A DNA stretch of 24,969 bases from CAUZSH01 sp963582935 (GCA_963582935.1 CAUZSH010000024.1:1-24969); one strand, 5' to 3'. Counted from the first letter of the stretch, positions 1 through 8,463 are shown. The notes: generated by a model not told the origin, from the sequence alone. Numbers and translations: made by a program.

Positions 1-50
1 CAAACCCTTTTATAAAATACTACAATATGTAAAAGCACTATGGGTGTGAT

Positions 51-1259
51 ATGAATAAATCTTCTTTGAGCGCATTTATTTTTGAATTAACCATATTTAT
101 TGTGTGTCTTATCTTTTTTTCTAGCATTTGGGTGGTCGGTTATGATGCGCGGATCTTTTTAATTTGCATTTTTATATTCTGTTGGATTTTTAGATATCAA
201 AATTCTAAATTGCTATTAGAGTATTACACGCATATTTTGACGGTGAGTGTGTGTTTTTTGGGTGTTAGTGTCATTATCTCAATAGCATTACGACATTATA
301 ATATATTTATGATATCTATGCTTTCAGGGATGAGCTGGTTTGTGATTGTTACCTTTGTCAGATTTGTAAAAATTCGTTTCTCAAATAAGCCTTATAATAT
401 CCTGATACATGTAGATTTTATAAACTTGATTCCAATGAGTCAAAAAGTAAACTTGATCGTTAAAAATGAAGTCTCTCCCAAAGATTTAAAAAATGTGCAG
501 GCCGTTATTATTGATCAAGATTATGACTATTCAGGGAGTTGGAAAAATCTTATCTTGCACACTAATTGCTCATCTGTGCCTATTGTGACCATAGATGAAT
601 ATGATGAGATGATTGAACAAAGACTCTCGCTTAAAAAGCTCAATGAAAACTGGTTATACGCGGGTTTTTCTATTCCAGCATGGTATCGTTACAGCAAAGC
701 AGTCGTTGAGTTTTTATTTACCATTCTGCTCATTCCTATACTAGCCGTTATATTTTTAATTGTTGGTGTTGTGATTTTGATGACGATGGGAGGGCCCATT
801 TTTTATACTCAATATCGTGTTGGAATGAACAATAAAAAATTTAAAGTTTACAAATTTAGAAGCATGGTGAACGTAAAAGGGTGTCAAGGAGAGACGCTTG
901 AGAGGGATGTCAGGATTACAAGGTTTGGTGCTATTATGCGAAAATATAGAATCGATGAGTTACCCCAGTTTCTTAATATTTTGAAGGGAGAAATGAGTCT
1001 GATTGGACCAAGACCAGAATGGGTTGAAACGGCAAATGAGTTCAGCAAGAAAATTCCATTATATCCTTTACGGCATCTGGTAAAGCCCGGAATTACGGGA
1101 TGGGCGCAAGTGAGTCAAGGGCATGTTGTTGGCAGCGCTGAGAATTACACAAAACTTCAGTATGACCTTTATTATGTGAAGAACTTCTCACTCATTATGG
1201 ATTTGAAGGTGTTGATTAAAACTATTTATACCATTTTGACAGGGTTTGGTTCACGTTAG
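51..1259 (+). CDS. Undecaprenyl-phosphate sugar-1-phosphate transferase (WbaP/WcaJ-like)
   Basis: This is a 402-residue polyprenyl glycosylphosphotransferase of the bacterial sugar transferase family. It would transfer a hexose-1-phosphate from a UDP-sugar to undecaprenyl phosphate at the inner membrane, the first step of capsule, exopolysaccharide or O-unit assembly. Hydrophobic helices fill residues 8-105, a short cytosolic domain follows, and another hydrophobic helix lies at about 217-247. The C-terminal catalytic part has KFRSM at 268-272, the DE pair in IDELPQ (302-303) and the LIGPRPE motif at 317-323. The length is somewhat short of the roughly 470 residues of classical WbaP, through a compact N-terminal half. 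The ATG at 51 has only a weak ribosome site. The gene ends in a hairpin shared with convergent galE. The sugar cannot be read from sequence; the neighbouring epimerase makes galactose or glucose plausible (inference). Confidence 0.88.
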   Translation: MNKSSLSAFIFELTIFIVCLIFFSSIWVVGYDARIFLICIFIFCWIFRYQNSKLLLEYYTHILTVSVCFLGVSVIISIALRHYNIFMISMLSGMSWFVIVTFVRFVKIRFSNKPYNILIHVDFINLIPMSQKVNLIVKNEVSPKDLKNVQAVIIDQDYDYSGSWKNLILHTNCSSVPIVTIDEYDEMIEQRLSLKKLNENWLYAGFSIPAWYRYSKAVVEFLFTILLIPILAVIFLIVGVVILMTMGGPIFYTQYRVGMNNKKFKVYKFRSMVNVKGCQGETLERDVRITRFGAIMRKYRIDELPQFLNILKGEMSLIGPRPEWVETANEFSKKIPLYPLRHLVKPGITGWAQVSQGHVVGSAENYTKLQYDLYYVKNFSLIMDLKVLIKTIYTILTGFGSR

Positions 1260-1269
1260 CAAACCCTGT
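1239..1269. terminator. Hairpin between convergent genes
   Basis: A perfect 10-bp inverted repeat (ACAGGGTTTG / CAAACCCTGT, 11-nt loop) spans the end of the sugar transferase gene, including its stop codon, and reaches to within a few bases of the galE stop. It sits exactly between two convergent genes, so a bidirectional terminator is the natural reading. The following U-run is weak on both strands (TGCTTT on plus), so termination strength is uncertain. Confidence 0.55.
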
Positions 1270-1273
1270 TGCT

Positions 1274-2251
1274 TTACACATGCCAACTATCATTCAACTC
1301 CCAAGCCCACGCATCAGCAATGATGTTTTCAAGGCTAGAATATTGAGGCTGCCAGTTGAGAGTATTCTTTGCAAGCTGTGAATCCGCAATGAGTTGTGCA
1401 GGGTCCCCCAAGCGTTTTGGTGTCTCAATGACCTCAAAATCTTTACCTGTTACTTTTTTAACGGCATTGACCACTTCTTTGACCGAGAACCCTTGTCCAT
1501 TACCCAAGTTATAAATAGCAGACTGCCCTGTTTTTTTCATGTGCTTTAAGGCTAAAAGGTGTGCGGCTGCTAAGTCCATGACATGGATATAGTCTCGATA
1601 GCAAGTTCCATCTTTCGTGTTATAGTCTGTGCCATAGATGGAAACATTTGGTTTTCGACCAGAGGCCGCTTTCAATATTTGTGGGATAAGGTGAGTGATA
1701 GGCTCATGGAAACCAATTTTTTCGCCCTCTGCTCCTGCGGCATTAAAGTAGCGTAAGATCGTCGAACGAAGACCGTAAGCGGTATCAAAATCCTTTAGGA
1801 TTTGTTCTACCATTAGTTTTGAGTGTCCATAAGGGTTGATGGGGTTTTGTGGGTGCTGAATGTCTATTGGGCAGTAATGAGGCTCACCATAGGTTGCAGC
1901 AGTTGAAGAGAAGATAAAGTTTTTAATATTCGCTTTGATCATTTCATCTAAGAGCACGAGTGTGTTTGCCACATTATTTTCATAATATTTATAGGGGTCT
2001 GTAACCGACTCTCCAACTTGGATAAATGCTGCGAAATGCATGACCGCATCGATTGCGTGTTCTTTAAAGATTTTTCGTAAAAGCTTTCTGTCAGCAAGGT
2101 CACCTTCATAGAATGTCCCACCCAACACGGCTTTTTTTGATCCTGTTGAAAGGTTGTCTAAGACAATGACTTCTTCCTTTTGTTGAAGAAGGTGTAAAAC
2201 CATATGAGAGCCAATATATCCAGCGCCCCCAACAACCAATGTTTTTGACAT
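1274..2251 (-). CDS. galE: UDP-glucose 4-epimerase
   Basis: A 325-residue extended short-chain dehydrogenase that interconverts UDP-glucose and UDP-galactose with bound NAD+. The N-terminal Rossmann motif GGAGYIG is at residues 8-14. The catalytic set is visible as SSTAATYG (115-122) and YGHSK (Tyr141, Lys145). The sugar-binding region FNAAGAE and the late GDPAQLIAD stretch are also typical of GalE. The length matches the family. The ATG at 2251 follows an AAGGAA ribosome site at good spacing. It is convergent with the sugar transferase gene and divergent from the amino-sugar locus, and probably supplies UDP-galactose for surface glycans. Confidence 0.95.
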   Translation of the reverse strand: MSKTLVVGGAGYIGSHMVLHLLQQKEEVIVLDNLSTGSKKAVLGGTFYEGDLADRKLLRKIFKEHAIDAVMHFAAFIQVGESVTDPYKYYENNVANTLVLLDEMIKANIKNFIFSSTAATYGEPHYCPIDIQHPQNPINPYGHSKLMVEQILKDFDTAYGLRSTILRYFNAAGAEGEKIGFHEPITHLIPQILKAASGRKPNVSIYGTDYNTKDGTCYRDYIHVMDLAAAHLLALKHMKKTGQSAIYNLGNGQGFSVKEVVNAVKKVTGKDFEVIETPKRLGDPAQLIADSQLAKNTLNWQPQYSSLENIIADAWAWELNDSWHV

Positions 2252-2315
2252 GCCTATTCCTTATTTTTCTTATTGCTAATAAGTGTATCTGCTTGAGTTG
2301 CGTAGTCAAGATTAT

Positions 2316-2328
2316 TGCCAATTTGGCA
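2316..2328. promoter_or_regulatory. Perfect palindrome, possible operator of the amino-sugar locus
   Basis: TGCCAATTTGGCA is a perfect inverted repeat with a one-base centre. It lies in the 115-bp divergent interval between galE and the NagB-II gene, about 55-70 bp before the likely NagB-II start. A sequence like this in such a place suggests a repressor or activator site. It does not obviously match the NagC or NagR sites I know, and no regulator gene is in the window. Function is inference. Confidence 0.35.
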
Positions 2329-2384
2329 GATATACACTAGAGTAAAAAGGAATTTAATTTTCTACTATGAGCAAGGGTAAAATG

Positions 2385-3434
2385 ATGTCAAATAGAACCA
2401 TTATGGAGCAGGAAGCATTAAGTGCGCCAAAAAAAATAGCGAAGCAGTTAACTGAAAATAAAGAAATTTGGGTTAAAATTTGTAACGAACTTAAGCAAAC
2501 AGACCCTAAATACGTGATGACGATTGCGCGCGGAAGCTCTGATCATGCTGCAACGTTCGCCAAATATTTATTTGAGGTGAAAATGGGGCTGGTGACCTCG
2601 TCGGCTGCCCCTTCTGTTTATACAATTTATAATCGATCGATTGCCTCAAAACATGGAATTGTCATGGGGATTTCCCAGTCGGGTCAAAGTCCTGATTTAT
2701 ATGAAACTCAGCGGCGCGCAACGGATATGGGGGCTTCAACTATTGCTCTGGTCAATCACGTAGACTCACCTCTGGCGGAAGCGTCTAAATATGTGGTGCC
2801 TTTACATGCTGGAGATGAGCATGCCGTTGCGGCAACCAAGAGTTATGTAGCAACATTGGTGGCATTGGTTCAGTTTGCAGCGACCTATAGTGAAGATAAG
2901 GAACTATTGGCAGCACTGGAAAAACTTCCTGAAGCCTTAGAAAAATGTTGTTCGTTGAACTGGGATAGTTGTATTGATAGTTTGCAAGTGACAACAGATG
3001 CTTATGTGATTGGGCGTGGTTTTGGGTACCCCATTGCTCAGGAAGCAGCATTGAAGCTAAAAGAGACGTCTTCTATTCATGCAGAGCCTTTTAGCAGTGC
3101 CGAAGTGCTGCACGGTCCTTTTGCTTTAATTAAGAAACAATTCCCAGTGCTTGTCTTTGCACAAAATGATCAATCGTTGCAAGGTGTGGTTGAGATGACA
3201 CGACGCATGACCGAGATGGGTGCAAGAACGTTATTTGCCTACCCTGAAAAAGAACGTTTGCCAGAATCTTTGATTTGTAGTTCACGTTTGGAAATGCCAA
3301 AATCATTGCATCCTATCTTAGACCCGATCCTAATGATTCAAGCTTTTTATTTGATGGCAGCAAAACTGGCGATTAAGCGTGGTTTAAACCCAGATAAGCC
3401 TGAAAACTTGCAAAAAGTGACCTCAACAAGGTAA
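2385..3434 (+). CDS. SIS-domain glucosamine-6-phosphate deaminase (NagB-II type)
   Basis: A protein of about 349 residues with two SIS (sugar isomerase) domains, equivalent to the isomerase half of GlmS without the glutaminase part. NagB-II enzymes deaminate glucosamine-6-phosphate to fructose-6-phosphate and replace the classical NagB. Seen motifs: ARGSSDHAATFAKY, GISQSGQSPDL and ATKSY in the first SIS domain; GRGFGYPIAQEAALKLKE, then SAEVLHGPFAL, in the second. The C-terminal tail PENLQKV resembles the GlmS tail. An upstream in-frame ATG at 2367 exists, but AAGGG at 2373-2377 is well spaced for the ATG at 2385, and MSNRTIM is the usual family start. nagA follows after 6 bases, which supports a GlcNAc catabolic role rather than GlmS-like synthesis. 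Confidence 0.85.
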   Translation: MSNRTIMEQEALSAPKKIAKQLTENKEIWVKICNELKQTDPKYVMTIARGSSDHAATFAKYLFEVKMGLVTSSAAPSVYTIYNRSIASKHGIVMGISQSGQSPDLYETQRRATDMGASTIALVNHVDSPLAEASKYVVPLHAGDEHAVAATKSYVATLVALVQFAATYSEDKELLAALEKLPEALEKCCSLNWDSCIDSLQVTTDAYVIGRGFGYPIAQEAALKLKETSSIHAEPFSSAEVLHGPFALIKKQFPVLVFAQNDQSLQGVVEMTRRMTEMGARTLFAYPEKERLPESLICSSRLEMPKSLHPILDPILMIQAFYLMAAKLAIKRGLNPDKPENLQKVTSTR

Positions 3435-3440
3435 TTCCAG

Positions 3441-4595
3441 ATGAAAGACTATGCCTTGATTGGCGCGAAAATTTGTACCGAAACACAGATTCTAGATGAT
3501 GGTTTCGTTGTGGTACGTGCTGGGGTTATTGAAAAAATTTGTTTGGGTAATGAAAGTATTCCAACGGATCTTGAGCATATTCATCTCTCGTCGGATGATG
3601 TGATTATCCCAGGGTTTATTGATGTGCATATTCATGGGGCAAATGGCTCTGATGTGATGGATGCTGACCATGATGCCTTGTCAAATGTTGCTGCCACCAT
3701 TTTCAAACAGGGTACAACCAGCTTTTTAGCGACCACAATGACGGCAAGTGACGAAGATATTCACAAAGTTATTCGTAATGTTAAACAATATGCTGAACAC
3801 CAAGCGAAACACCCATTGACACAAGCTAAGATAAGAGGCATTCATTTGGAAGGACCTTACTTATCAGAGCGTAAAATTGGTGCGCAGAATCGCAATTTTA
3901 TTCAAACGCCAGATATTTCTCAGTTTGAGCGCTGGCAACAAAGTGCTGGCGGTTTGATTCAGAAAGTGACGCTTGCACCGGAAGAATCGGGTGCTTTAGA
4001 GCTTACACGCCATTTAAAAAGACACAAAGTAGTGGCGTCTATTGGACATACAAACTGTACAGCACAACGTGCCCAGCAGGCGATTAAAGAGGGCGCCTCA
4101 AGTTGCACGCATTTTTTTAATGCCATGAGTGGTGTGCATCATCGCACTCCAGGTGCCGCAACAGCAATACTAATGTCAAATGATATTCGAGCAGAGTTGA
4201 TTGCGGATGGCGTGCATTTAGCACCTGAAGTATTACAGTTGGCTTTGAATGTTAAGGGTGCAGATCAATTGTTATTGGTGACGGATGCCATGGCGGCTCA
4301 AAGTTTCAGTGACGGCGTTTTTGATCTGGGTGGTCAAAAGGTGATTGTGAAGGGAAATGAAGCTCGTATGGAAAATGGTGTGCTGGCGGGTAGTGTGCTT
4401 ACAATGAATCAAGCGTTAATCCATATTATAAATGCCACAGATTGTTCACTCGTAGATGCTGTGAAAATGGCTTCGACAACCCCTGCAAAGGAGCTTGGCT
4501 TGTCTCATCAGATTGGCTCTATCACGGTGGGTAAGAAAGCTGACTTGGTGGTCTTAGACGACTGCTTTCAGGTTAAATATATTTTTAACGCTTAG
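3441..4595 (+). CDS. nagA: N-acetylglucosamine-6-phosphate deacetylase
   Basis: A 384-residue amidohydrolase that removes acetate from GlcNAc-6-phosphate to give glucosamine-6-phosphate, the substrate of the gene just upstream. The metal and catalytic residues are all visible: the HxH of DVHIHG (63-65), Glu137 in HLEGPY, His203 in GHTNCT, His224 in THFFNAM, and Asp282 in TDAM. The length is normal for NagA. It starts 7 bases after the NagB-II stop, so the two are translated from one message. Together they form the two-step route from GlcNAc-6-phosphate to fructose-6-phosphate. Confidence 0.95.
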   Translation: MKDYALIGAKICTETQILDDGFVVVRAGVIEKICLGNESIPTDLEHIHLSSDDVIIPGFIDVHIHGANGSDVMDADHDALSNVAATIFKQGTTSFLATTMTASDEDIHKVIRNVKQYAEHQAKHPLTQAKIRGIHLEGPYLSERKIGAQNRNFIQTPDISQFERWQQSAGGLIQKVTLAPEESGALELTRHLKRHKVVASIGHTNCTAQRAQQAIKEGASSCTHFFNAMSGVHHRTPGAATAILMSNDIRAELIADGVHLAPEVLQLALNVKGADQLLLVTDAMAAQSFSDGVFDLGGQKVIVKGNEARMENGVLAGSVLTMNQALIHIINATDCSLVDAVKMASTTPAKELGLSHQIGSITVGKKADLVVLDDCFQVKYIFNA

Positions 4596-4617
4596 ACTTA
4601 AAATGAAGGGCTGATCT

Positions 4618-4646
4618 GTAATTAAATTACCTGGCGCCTGGAGTTT
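4618..4646. promoter_or_regulatory. Palindromes between nagA and the sugar permease
   Basis: GTAATTAAATTAC at 4618-4630 is a perfect inverted repeat. It is followed directly by CCTGGCGCCTGG, which is a direct repeat of CCTGG around a GGCGCC core. They fall in the 229-bp interval between nagA and the MFS permease. They could be regulator sites for a separate permease promoter; no T-run follows, so a simple terminator is less likely. Low certainty. Confidence 0.25.
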
Positions 4647-4713
4647 TGTAATCTAAAGCGTCAATTCTATCAAAACCACCTAATATTTTTAATTAATATT
4701 AAATACTAGACCA

Positions 4714-4719
4714 TATAAT
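4714..4719 (+). promoter_or_regulatory. Possible -10 element of the sugar permease gene
   Basis: A perfect TATAAT occurs about 105 bp before the permease start codon, inside a very AT-rich stretch. The matching -35 is poor (AATTAA/TTAATT at 4689-4696). The distance from nagA makes an independent promoter reasonable, but AT-rich DNA produces such hexamers by chance. Confidence 0.25.
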
Positions 4720-4824
4720 AAAATTAATATACATGCCCCCTTTTTTTCAACAAAATAAATTGATATAGTTGGGAGCTTGTACGTTAGCGTATGGTTTGTG
4801 TGGGTCAAAAAAGGAAGGAATGAA

Positions 4825-6222
4825 ATGGATAAGCCGAAGTCAAATAAATGGATGATTGCAGGGATGATATTCTTTGCCGCAATGGGTGGTATGCTTTATG
4901 GATACGATATAGGTATTCTCTCAGGAGCATTGCTTTTTATTCAAAATGATATTCCGATGTCAACGTTTCAAGAGTCATTGTTAGGTGGCGCGATTCTTGG
5001 AGGCGGTGCGTTTGCGATTCTAGTTTGTGGATATCTTGCAGATATCTATGGACGTAAAAGAATGATTATGGTTAGTGGGATTGTCTTTATCGTCAGTGTA
5101 GGGATTATTTATTTTGCGAATAGCTATGAAACACTTTTTGCAGGCCGTCTGATACAAGGCATTTCAGTAGGCTTTATCTCGATTACTGTGCCGTTATATT
5201 TGACTGAGACTGCGCCTGCTAAGATTCGAGGAATGGCAGTTGTTGCCTTTCAGTTGATGCTTACTTTTGGTATCGTTTTGGCAAATCTTGTGAGTTTGGC
5301 TTTTACCTCATCAGGAAACTGGAGAGGCATGTTCTTGACTGCTTTGGTGCCAGCAGTGATTATGTTTGTAGGAAGCTTTTTCTTAGTGAAATCACCACGC
5401 TGGTTATTATTCCGTGGTCGTGAAAAAGAAGCGCTTTCTTCCTTGTTGAAAATCAGAAGCCACAAAGAAGCGCATACACAATATGCAGAAATCAAAGCGT
5501 CTATGGCGAAAATGAAAGATAATAGAGGGTTCTTTAGTTATTTTTCAGAGAAAAAATATTTTACGCCAATGATTATTGTTTTTTCCATCGCGATACTGGC
5601 ACAGCTTACAGGTATCAATAGTTTTTTACAGTTTTCAGCAAGAATTCTGAGCGATGCCGGTTTTACCTCAAACTTTATGGCCGTTGCAGGTTCAAGCTTG
5701 ATTGCTGCCATTAATTTGATTGCCACGGTTATTGCCATTTTCATTGCAGATCGTTTTGAACGTAAACATCTTGTTGCATTTGGAACAGCAGGCGTAACTA
5801 TCGTGTTAATTTTAAGCGGGATTGTGTTAGGGTTCGTGCCAGCGTCACCGTTGAAAGGTTATCTCATGTTGGGTGGACTGTTACTCTTTATCTTCTTCTT
5901 TGCTGCAGGACCTGGCGCTTTGGTTTGGATTATCATGTCTGAATTGTTGCCGACAGCCGTGAGAAGTAAAGGCTTAGCGGTTGCGTTATTCTTGAATAGT
6001 TTGGCTTCAGCCATACTTGCTTCGGTCTTTTTACCCGCGGCGAGTGTGATTGGTATTGGTGGTATGTTTATCTTCTGTGGCGTTTGTACTTTTGTTTACT
6101 TCCTTGTGGCAACGTTTTATATCCCGAATACTAAGAATAAATCTTTGGAAGAGATTGAGGCGGGTTTTGCTGAGAAAGCGGAGCGTGCGAACAAGCCTGC
6201 ATTGCAGCCTGTTGAAGCGTAA
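4825..6222 (+). CDS. Sugar-porter family MFS transporter
   Basis: A 465-residue, 12-helix permease of the sugar-porter branch of the major facilitator superfamily (GalP/XylE/GLUT relatives), an inner-membrane sugar:proton symporter. Family signatures are present: YGYDIGILSGALLF in helix 1, GRKRM between helices 2 and 3, PRWLLFRGR at the end of helix 6, QLTGINSFLQFSARI in helix 7 and PGALVWIIMSELLPTAVR in helix 10. An in-frame start at 4777 exists, but AAGGAAGG at 4811-4818 points to the ATG at 4825. It lies downstream of nagA on the same strand, so GlcNAc or another hexose is the likely cargo. Because the sugar would enter unphosphorylated, a kinase must act before NagA; none is in the window. 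Confidence 0.88.
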   Translation: MDKPKSNKWMIAGMIFFAAMGGMLYGYDIGILSGALLFIQNDIPMSTFQESLLGGAILGGGAFAILVCGYLADIYGRKRMIMVSGIVFIVSVGIIYFANSYETLFAGRLIQGISVGFISITVPLYLTETAPAKIRGMAVVAFQLMLTFGIVLANLVSLAFTSSGNWRGMFLTALVPAVIMFVGSFFLVKSPRWLLFRGREKEALSSLLKIRSHKEAHTQYAEIKASMAKMKDNRGFFSYFSEKKYFTPMIIVFSIAILAQLTGINSFLQFSARILSDAGFTSNFMAVAGSSLIAAINLIATVIAIFIADRFERKHLVAFGTAGVTIVLILSGIVLGFVPASPLKGYLMLGGLLLFIFFFAAGPGALVWIIMSELLPTAVRSKGLAVALFLNSLASAILASVFLPAASVIGIGGMFIFCGVCTFVYFLVATFYIPNTKNKSLEEIEAGFAEKAERANKPALQPVEA

Positions 6223-6304
6223 GCTTATATTTTAGAATAAATTCTTTTTGAAATGCGTGTTTACTGCTATCCTTTCTACAGGTCTGATTTATATAGTCTC
6301 ACGC

Positions 6305-6967
6305 ATGAATTGTTTGGTTTTTGACACCTCAACCTCCGCTTGTACCATTGCGCTTAAGGCGTCAAAAGGTATTTTTTCCTTTTATCAGGTGGCGCCACGA
6401 AAACATAATACACTCATGTTGCCAGAAATTGAAAAGCTACTTTTGCAGGCACATATTTCAGTGTCAGAACTTGATTATATTAGCTATGGTGTGGGCCCTG
6501 GCAGCTTTGTTGGTGTCAGATTATCAGCGGCGATTACGCAAGGACTTGCACTCGTAAATAATATTCCGGTTATTCCCTTTTCAAGTATGCATGCTTATGC
6601 AGTTTCGGTTTTTAAAGCACATAAAATACCAAATATCTCCATTGTTCTTGATGCAAAGGTGAATGATCTTTATGTGGGGGATTATCAATATAATGAAAAA
6701 TTAGGCTTGCTTGAAGTTTTAAATGAGTCATCCGTGAAAACTCCAAACTTCCAGCCAAGTCAAATGTCAGAATTATATGCAGGAGATGGTTGTGGGCTTG
6801 TACTTGAGAGTTTGGAGGGCATGAAAGTAATCACAACGCCATTTTTTCCAAATGCGAAAGATATGTTGCCTTATATTGAACAAAAGATGGCGAATAATGA
6901 GTATATGGATGCATTGGATGCGCAGCCAGTATATTTGCAAGGGACTGAAAATTGGAAAAAAATTTGA
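6305..6967 (+). CDS. tsaB: tRNA t6A37 biosynthesis protein TsaB
   Basis: A 220-residue TsaB of the ASKHA fold. It pairs with TsaD and supports transfer of threonylcarbamoyl to adenosine 37 of ANN-decoding tRNAs. The family start is plain (MNCLVFDTSTSACTIAL), and YGVGPGSFVGVRL carries the signature loop. Family members usually have Thr in GPGSFTGVR; here it is Val. An in-frame TTG at 6248 would add 19 residues that do not resemble the family, so the ATG at 6305 is preferred. No ribosome site precedes it, but TATAGT at 6292-6297 would place transcription at or near the ATG, so a leaderless message is possible (inference). Confidence 0.88.
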   Translation: MNCLVFDTSTSACTIALKASKGIFSFYQVAPRKHNTLMLPEIEKLLLQAHISVSELDYISYGVGPGSFVGVRLSAAITQGLALVNNIPVIPFSSMHAYAVSVFKAHKIPNISIVLDAKVNDLYVGDYQYNEKLGLLEVLNESSVKTPNFQPSQMSELYAGDGCGLVLESLEGMKVITTPFFPNAKDMLPYIEQKMANNEYMDALDAQPVYLQGTENWKKI

Positions 6968-6996
6968 TCGTTTAAAAACATAAAAAATGGGAAGAT

Positions 6997-7720
6997 ATGT
7001 TACACAGTTATTTTTTTGGCGAAATGATGGGATCGATGTTTTTGATCTTATTTGGTGGTGGCGCGGTTGCTGGTGTTTTAGGCTGAAGGAGCTGGCTGGA
7101 TTGTGATTACCACAGGATGGGGCTTTGCCGTAATGATTGGTATTTTTGTGGCCTTGGCAGCAGGTTCTCCGCAAGGAGATATAAACCCAGTAGTTTCGCT
7201 CGCAAAATATGGTTTGGGCATATATACCTCTTTTGGTAAAGTTATGTTGATTGTCCTAGCTCAAGTTATTGGGTGTTTCTTAGGAGGAATACTCGTTTGG
7301 CTGGTGTATTACCCTCATTGGAAAGCAACAAAAGATCAGCGTTTTAAGCTTATGGTATTTTCAACCTCGCCTGAAATTCGTCATGCCCCTTCAAATTTTC
7401 TCTGTGAAATGTTGGCGACAGCTGCATTGATTATCATTGTGGGTGCGCTCATTAAATATGGAAATACCTATAATTTTTCAGAAGGTGCATTGCCCTATAT
7501 GTTTGGGTTTGTGATCTGGGGGATTGGTTTGTCTTTAGGGGGTCCAACGGGTTATGCGATCAACCCTGCTCGCGACCTAGGTCCAAGAATTGCTCATGCT
7601 ATCTTACCTATTGCAGGAAAAGGAAGTTCAGAGTGGAAGTATGCTTGGATTCCCGTTTGCGGACCACTTGTGGGCATGTTGGTTGGGTTGTTATTTATCT
7701 ATGCGTTTATTCAGATCTAA
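6997..7720 (+). pseudogene. MIP-family glycerol facilitator, frameshifted
   Basis: An aquaporin/glycerol-facilitator gene in two frames. The ATG at 6997 opens a frame for the first half-helix (EMMGSMFLILFGGGAVAGV) that stops at TGA 7084-7086. The remaining protein continues in the +1 frame from about 7082 (AEGAGWIVITTGWGFAV) to 7720. Relatives have a few residues of an NxSK-like loop between AGVL and AEGAGW; these are missing, and the lone G left before GCT GAA looks like the last base of a lost AAG codon. A deletion of 3n+2 bases explains both the missing loop and the frame change. The rest is intact: pore loops INPVVS (first NPA box altered to NPV) and INPARDLGP, whose Asp is the mark of glycerol-type channels. 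A GTG at 7103 could start a shortened protein lacking helix 1. The 3' end overlaps convergent cysZ by 30 bp. Confidence 0.8.
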
Positions 7721-8455
7721 GGGTGTGTGATTTTCTTGCTGCCAATGATCTACCCACATATTGGTAGCACCCGCAACCGCAGCGGGAATGGTGAAGATAT
7801 TGATAACGGGAATCATCATAAAAAGCATGGTCATACCACCAAAGGACAGTGCGAGTCCTTTATTTTGATTCAAGGTGATTTTTAATTCGGCAAAGCTCTT
7901 TTGGTTGTTATCAAAAGGGTAATCAATGTACTGAATAGCTTGTACCCAAGCCCCAAAGGCAAACCACATAAGAGCTGTTGCAAGGTTTAATACGGGGATA
8001 AAGGTACAGATCAGAATGAGGATAATCCAAGGGATATAATAGAGGATCTTTCGTATTTCACGCAAGATGGCTTTTGGGATCATAGCGAGCATTTCTATAT
8101 TCGACATTTCAGAGGGTGTGCTGTTTGAGAGCTTTGCTTGGATGTGTTCAGATAACATGCCATAAAATGGAGAGCCAATTAACACCGCTAGAACCCCATA
8201 ACAATAAATAGTAATGATCATCATGCAGAGAACGTACAGAAAGTAAAATAAGAAACCAAGCCATTGAAACCAGCTTGGAACAGCTTGGTGGAACCACTGA
8301 ATCAATGAATCTGTTAATTGATAGCCCCCATACCATAATCCGATAAAAAGAAAGGTGTTTAATAGTAGGGGGATAACAATATATCGTCTTGTTTTCGGAG
8401 CAAAGATGAGCCGAAATCCATTCAGTAAGTATTGTGGTCCAGAAGTCCGTGGCAT
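7691..8455 (-). CDS. cysZ: Sulfate transporter CysZ
   Basis: A 254-residue inner-membrane protein matching CysZ, which lets sulfate into the cytoplasm for assimilation. Hydrophobic stretches lie at about residues 24-48, 65-98, 138-172 and 204-238. Characteristic pieces are FAPKTRRYIVIPLLLN near the N-terminus, IGSPFYGMLSEHI in the middle and the Pro-rich IPVLN and IPVIN turns. The length is essentially that of E. coli CysZ (253). The start lies 8 bases after the stop of the phosphagen kinase gene, with its AAGG ribosome site inside the end of that gene, so the two are probably co-transcribed. No cysteine-synthesis gene is near. Confidence 0.88.
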   Translation of the reverse strand: MPRTSGPQYLLNGFRLIFAPKTRRYIVIPLLLNTFLFIGLWYGGYQLTDSLIQWFHQAVPSWFQWLGFLFYFLYVLCMMIITIYCYGVLAVLIGSPFYGMLSEHIQAKLSNSTPSEMSNIEMLAMIPKAILREIRKILYYIPWIILILICTFIPVLNLATALMWFAFGAWVQAIQYIDYPFDNNQKSFAELKITLNQNKGLALSFGGMTMLFMMIPVINIFTIPAAVAGATNMWVDHWQQENHTPLDLNKRIDK

Positions 8456-8463
8456 GAGAGTTA

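Noticed and set aside
2367..3434. GlmS (glutamine:fructose-6-phosphate amidotransferase)
   Set aside because: The glutaminase domain is absent and nagA follows directly, which favours a catabolic NagB-II.
6050..6235. A 61-codon frame at the end of the permease gene
   Set aside because: It lies within the sugar-porter coding region in another frame and has no ribosome site.
6248..6304. TTG start for tsaB at 6248
   Set aside because: The added 19 residues do not resemble TsaB, and the family start MNxLxxDTST coincides with the ATG at 6305.
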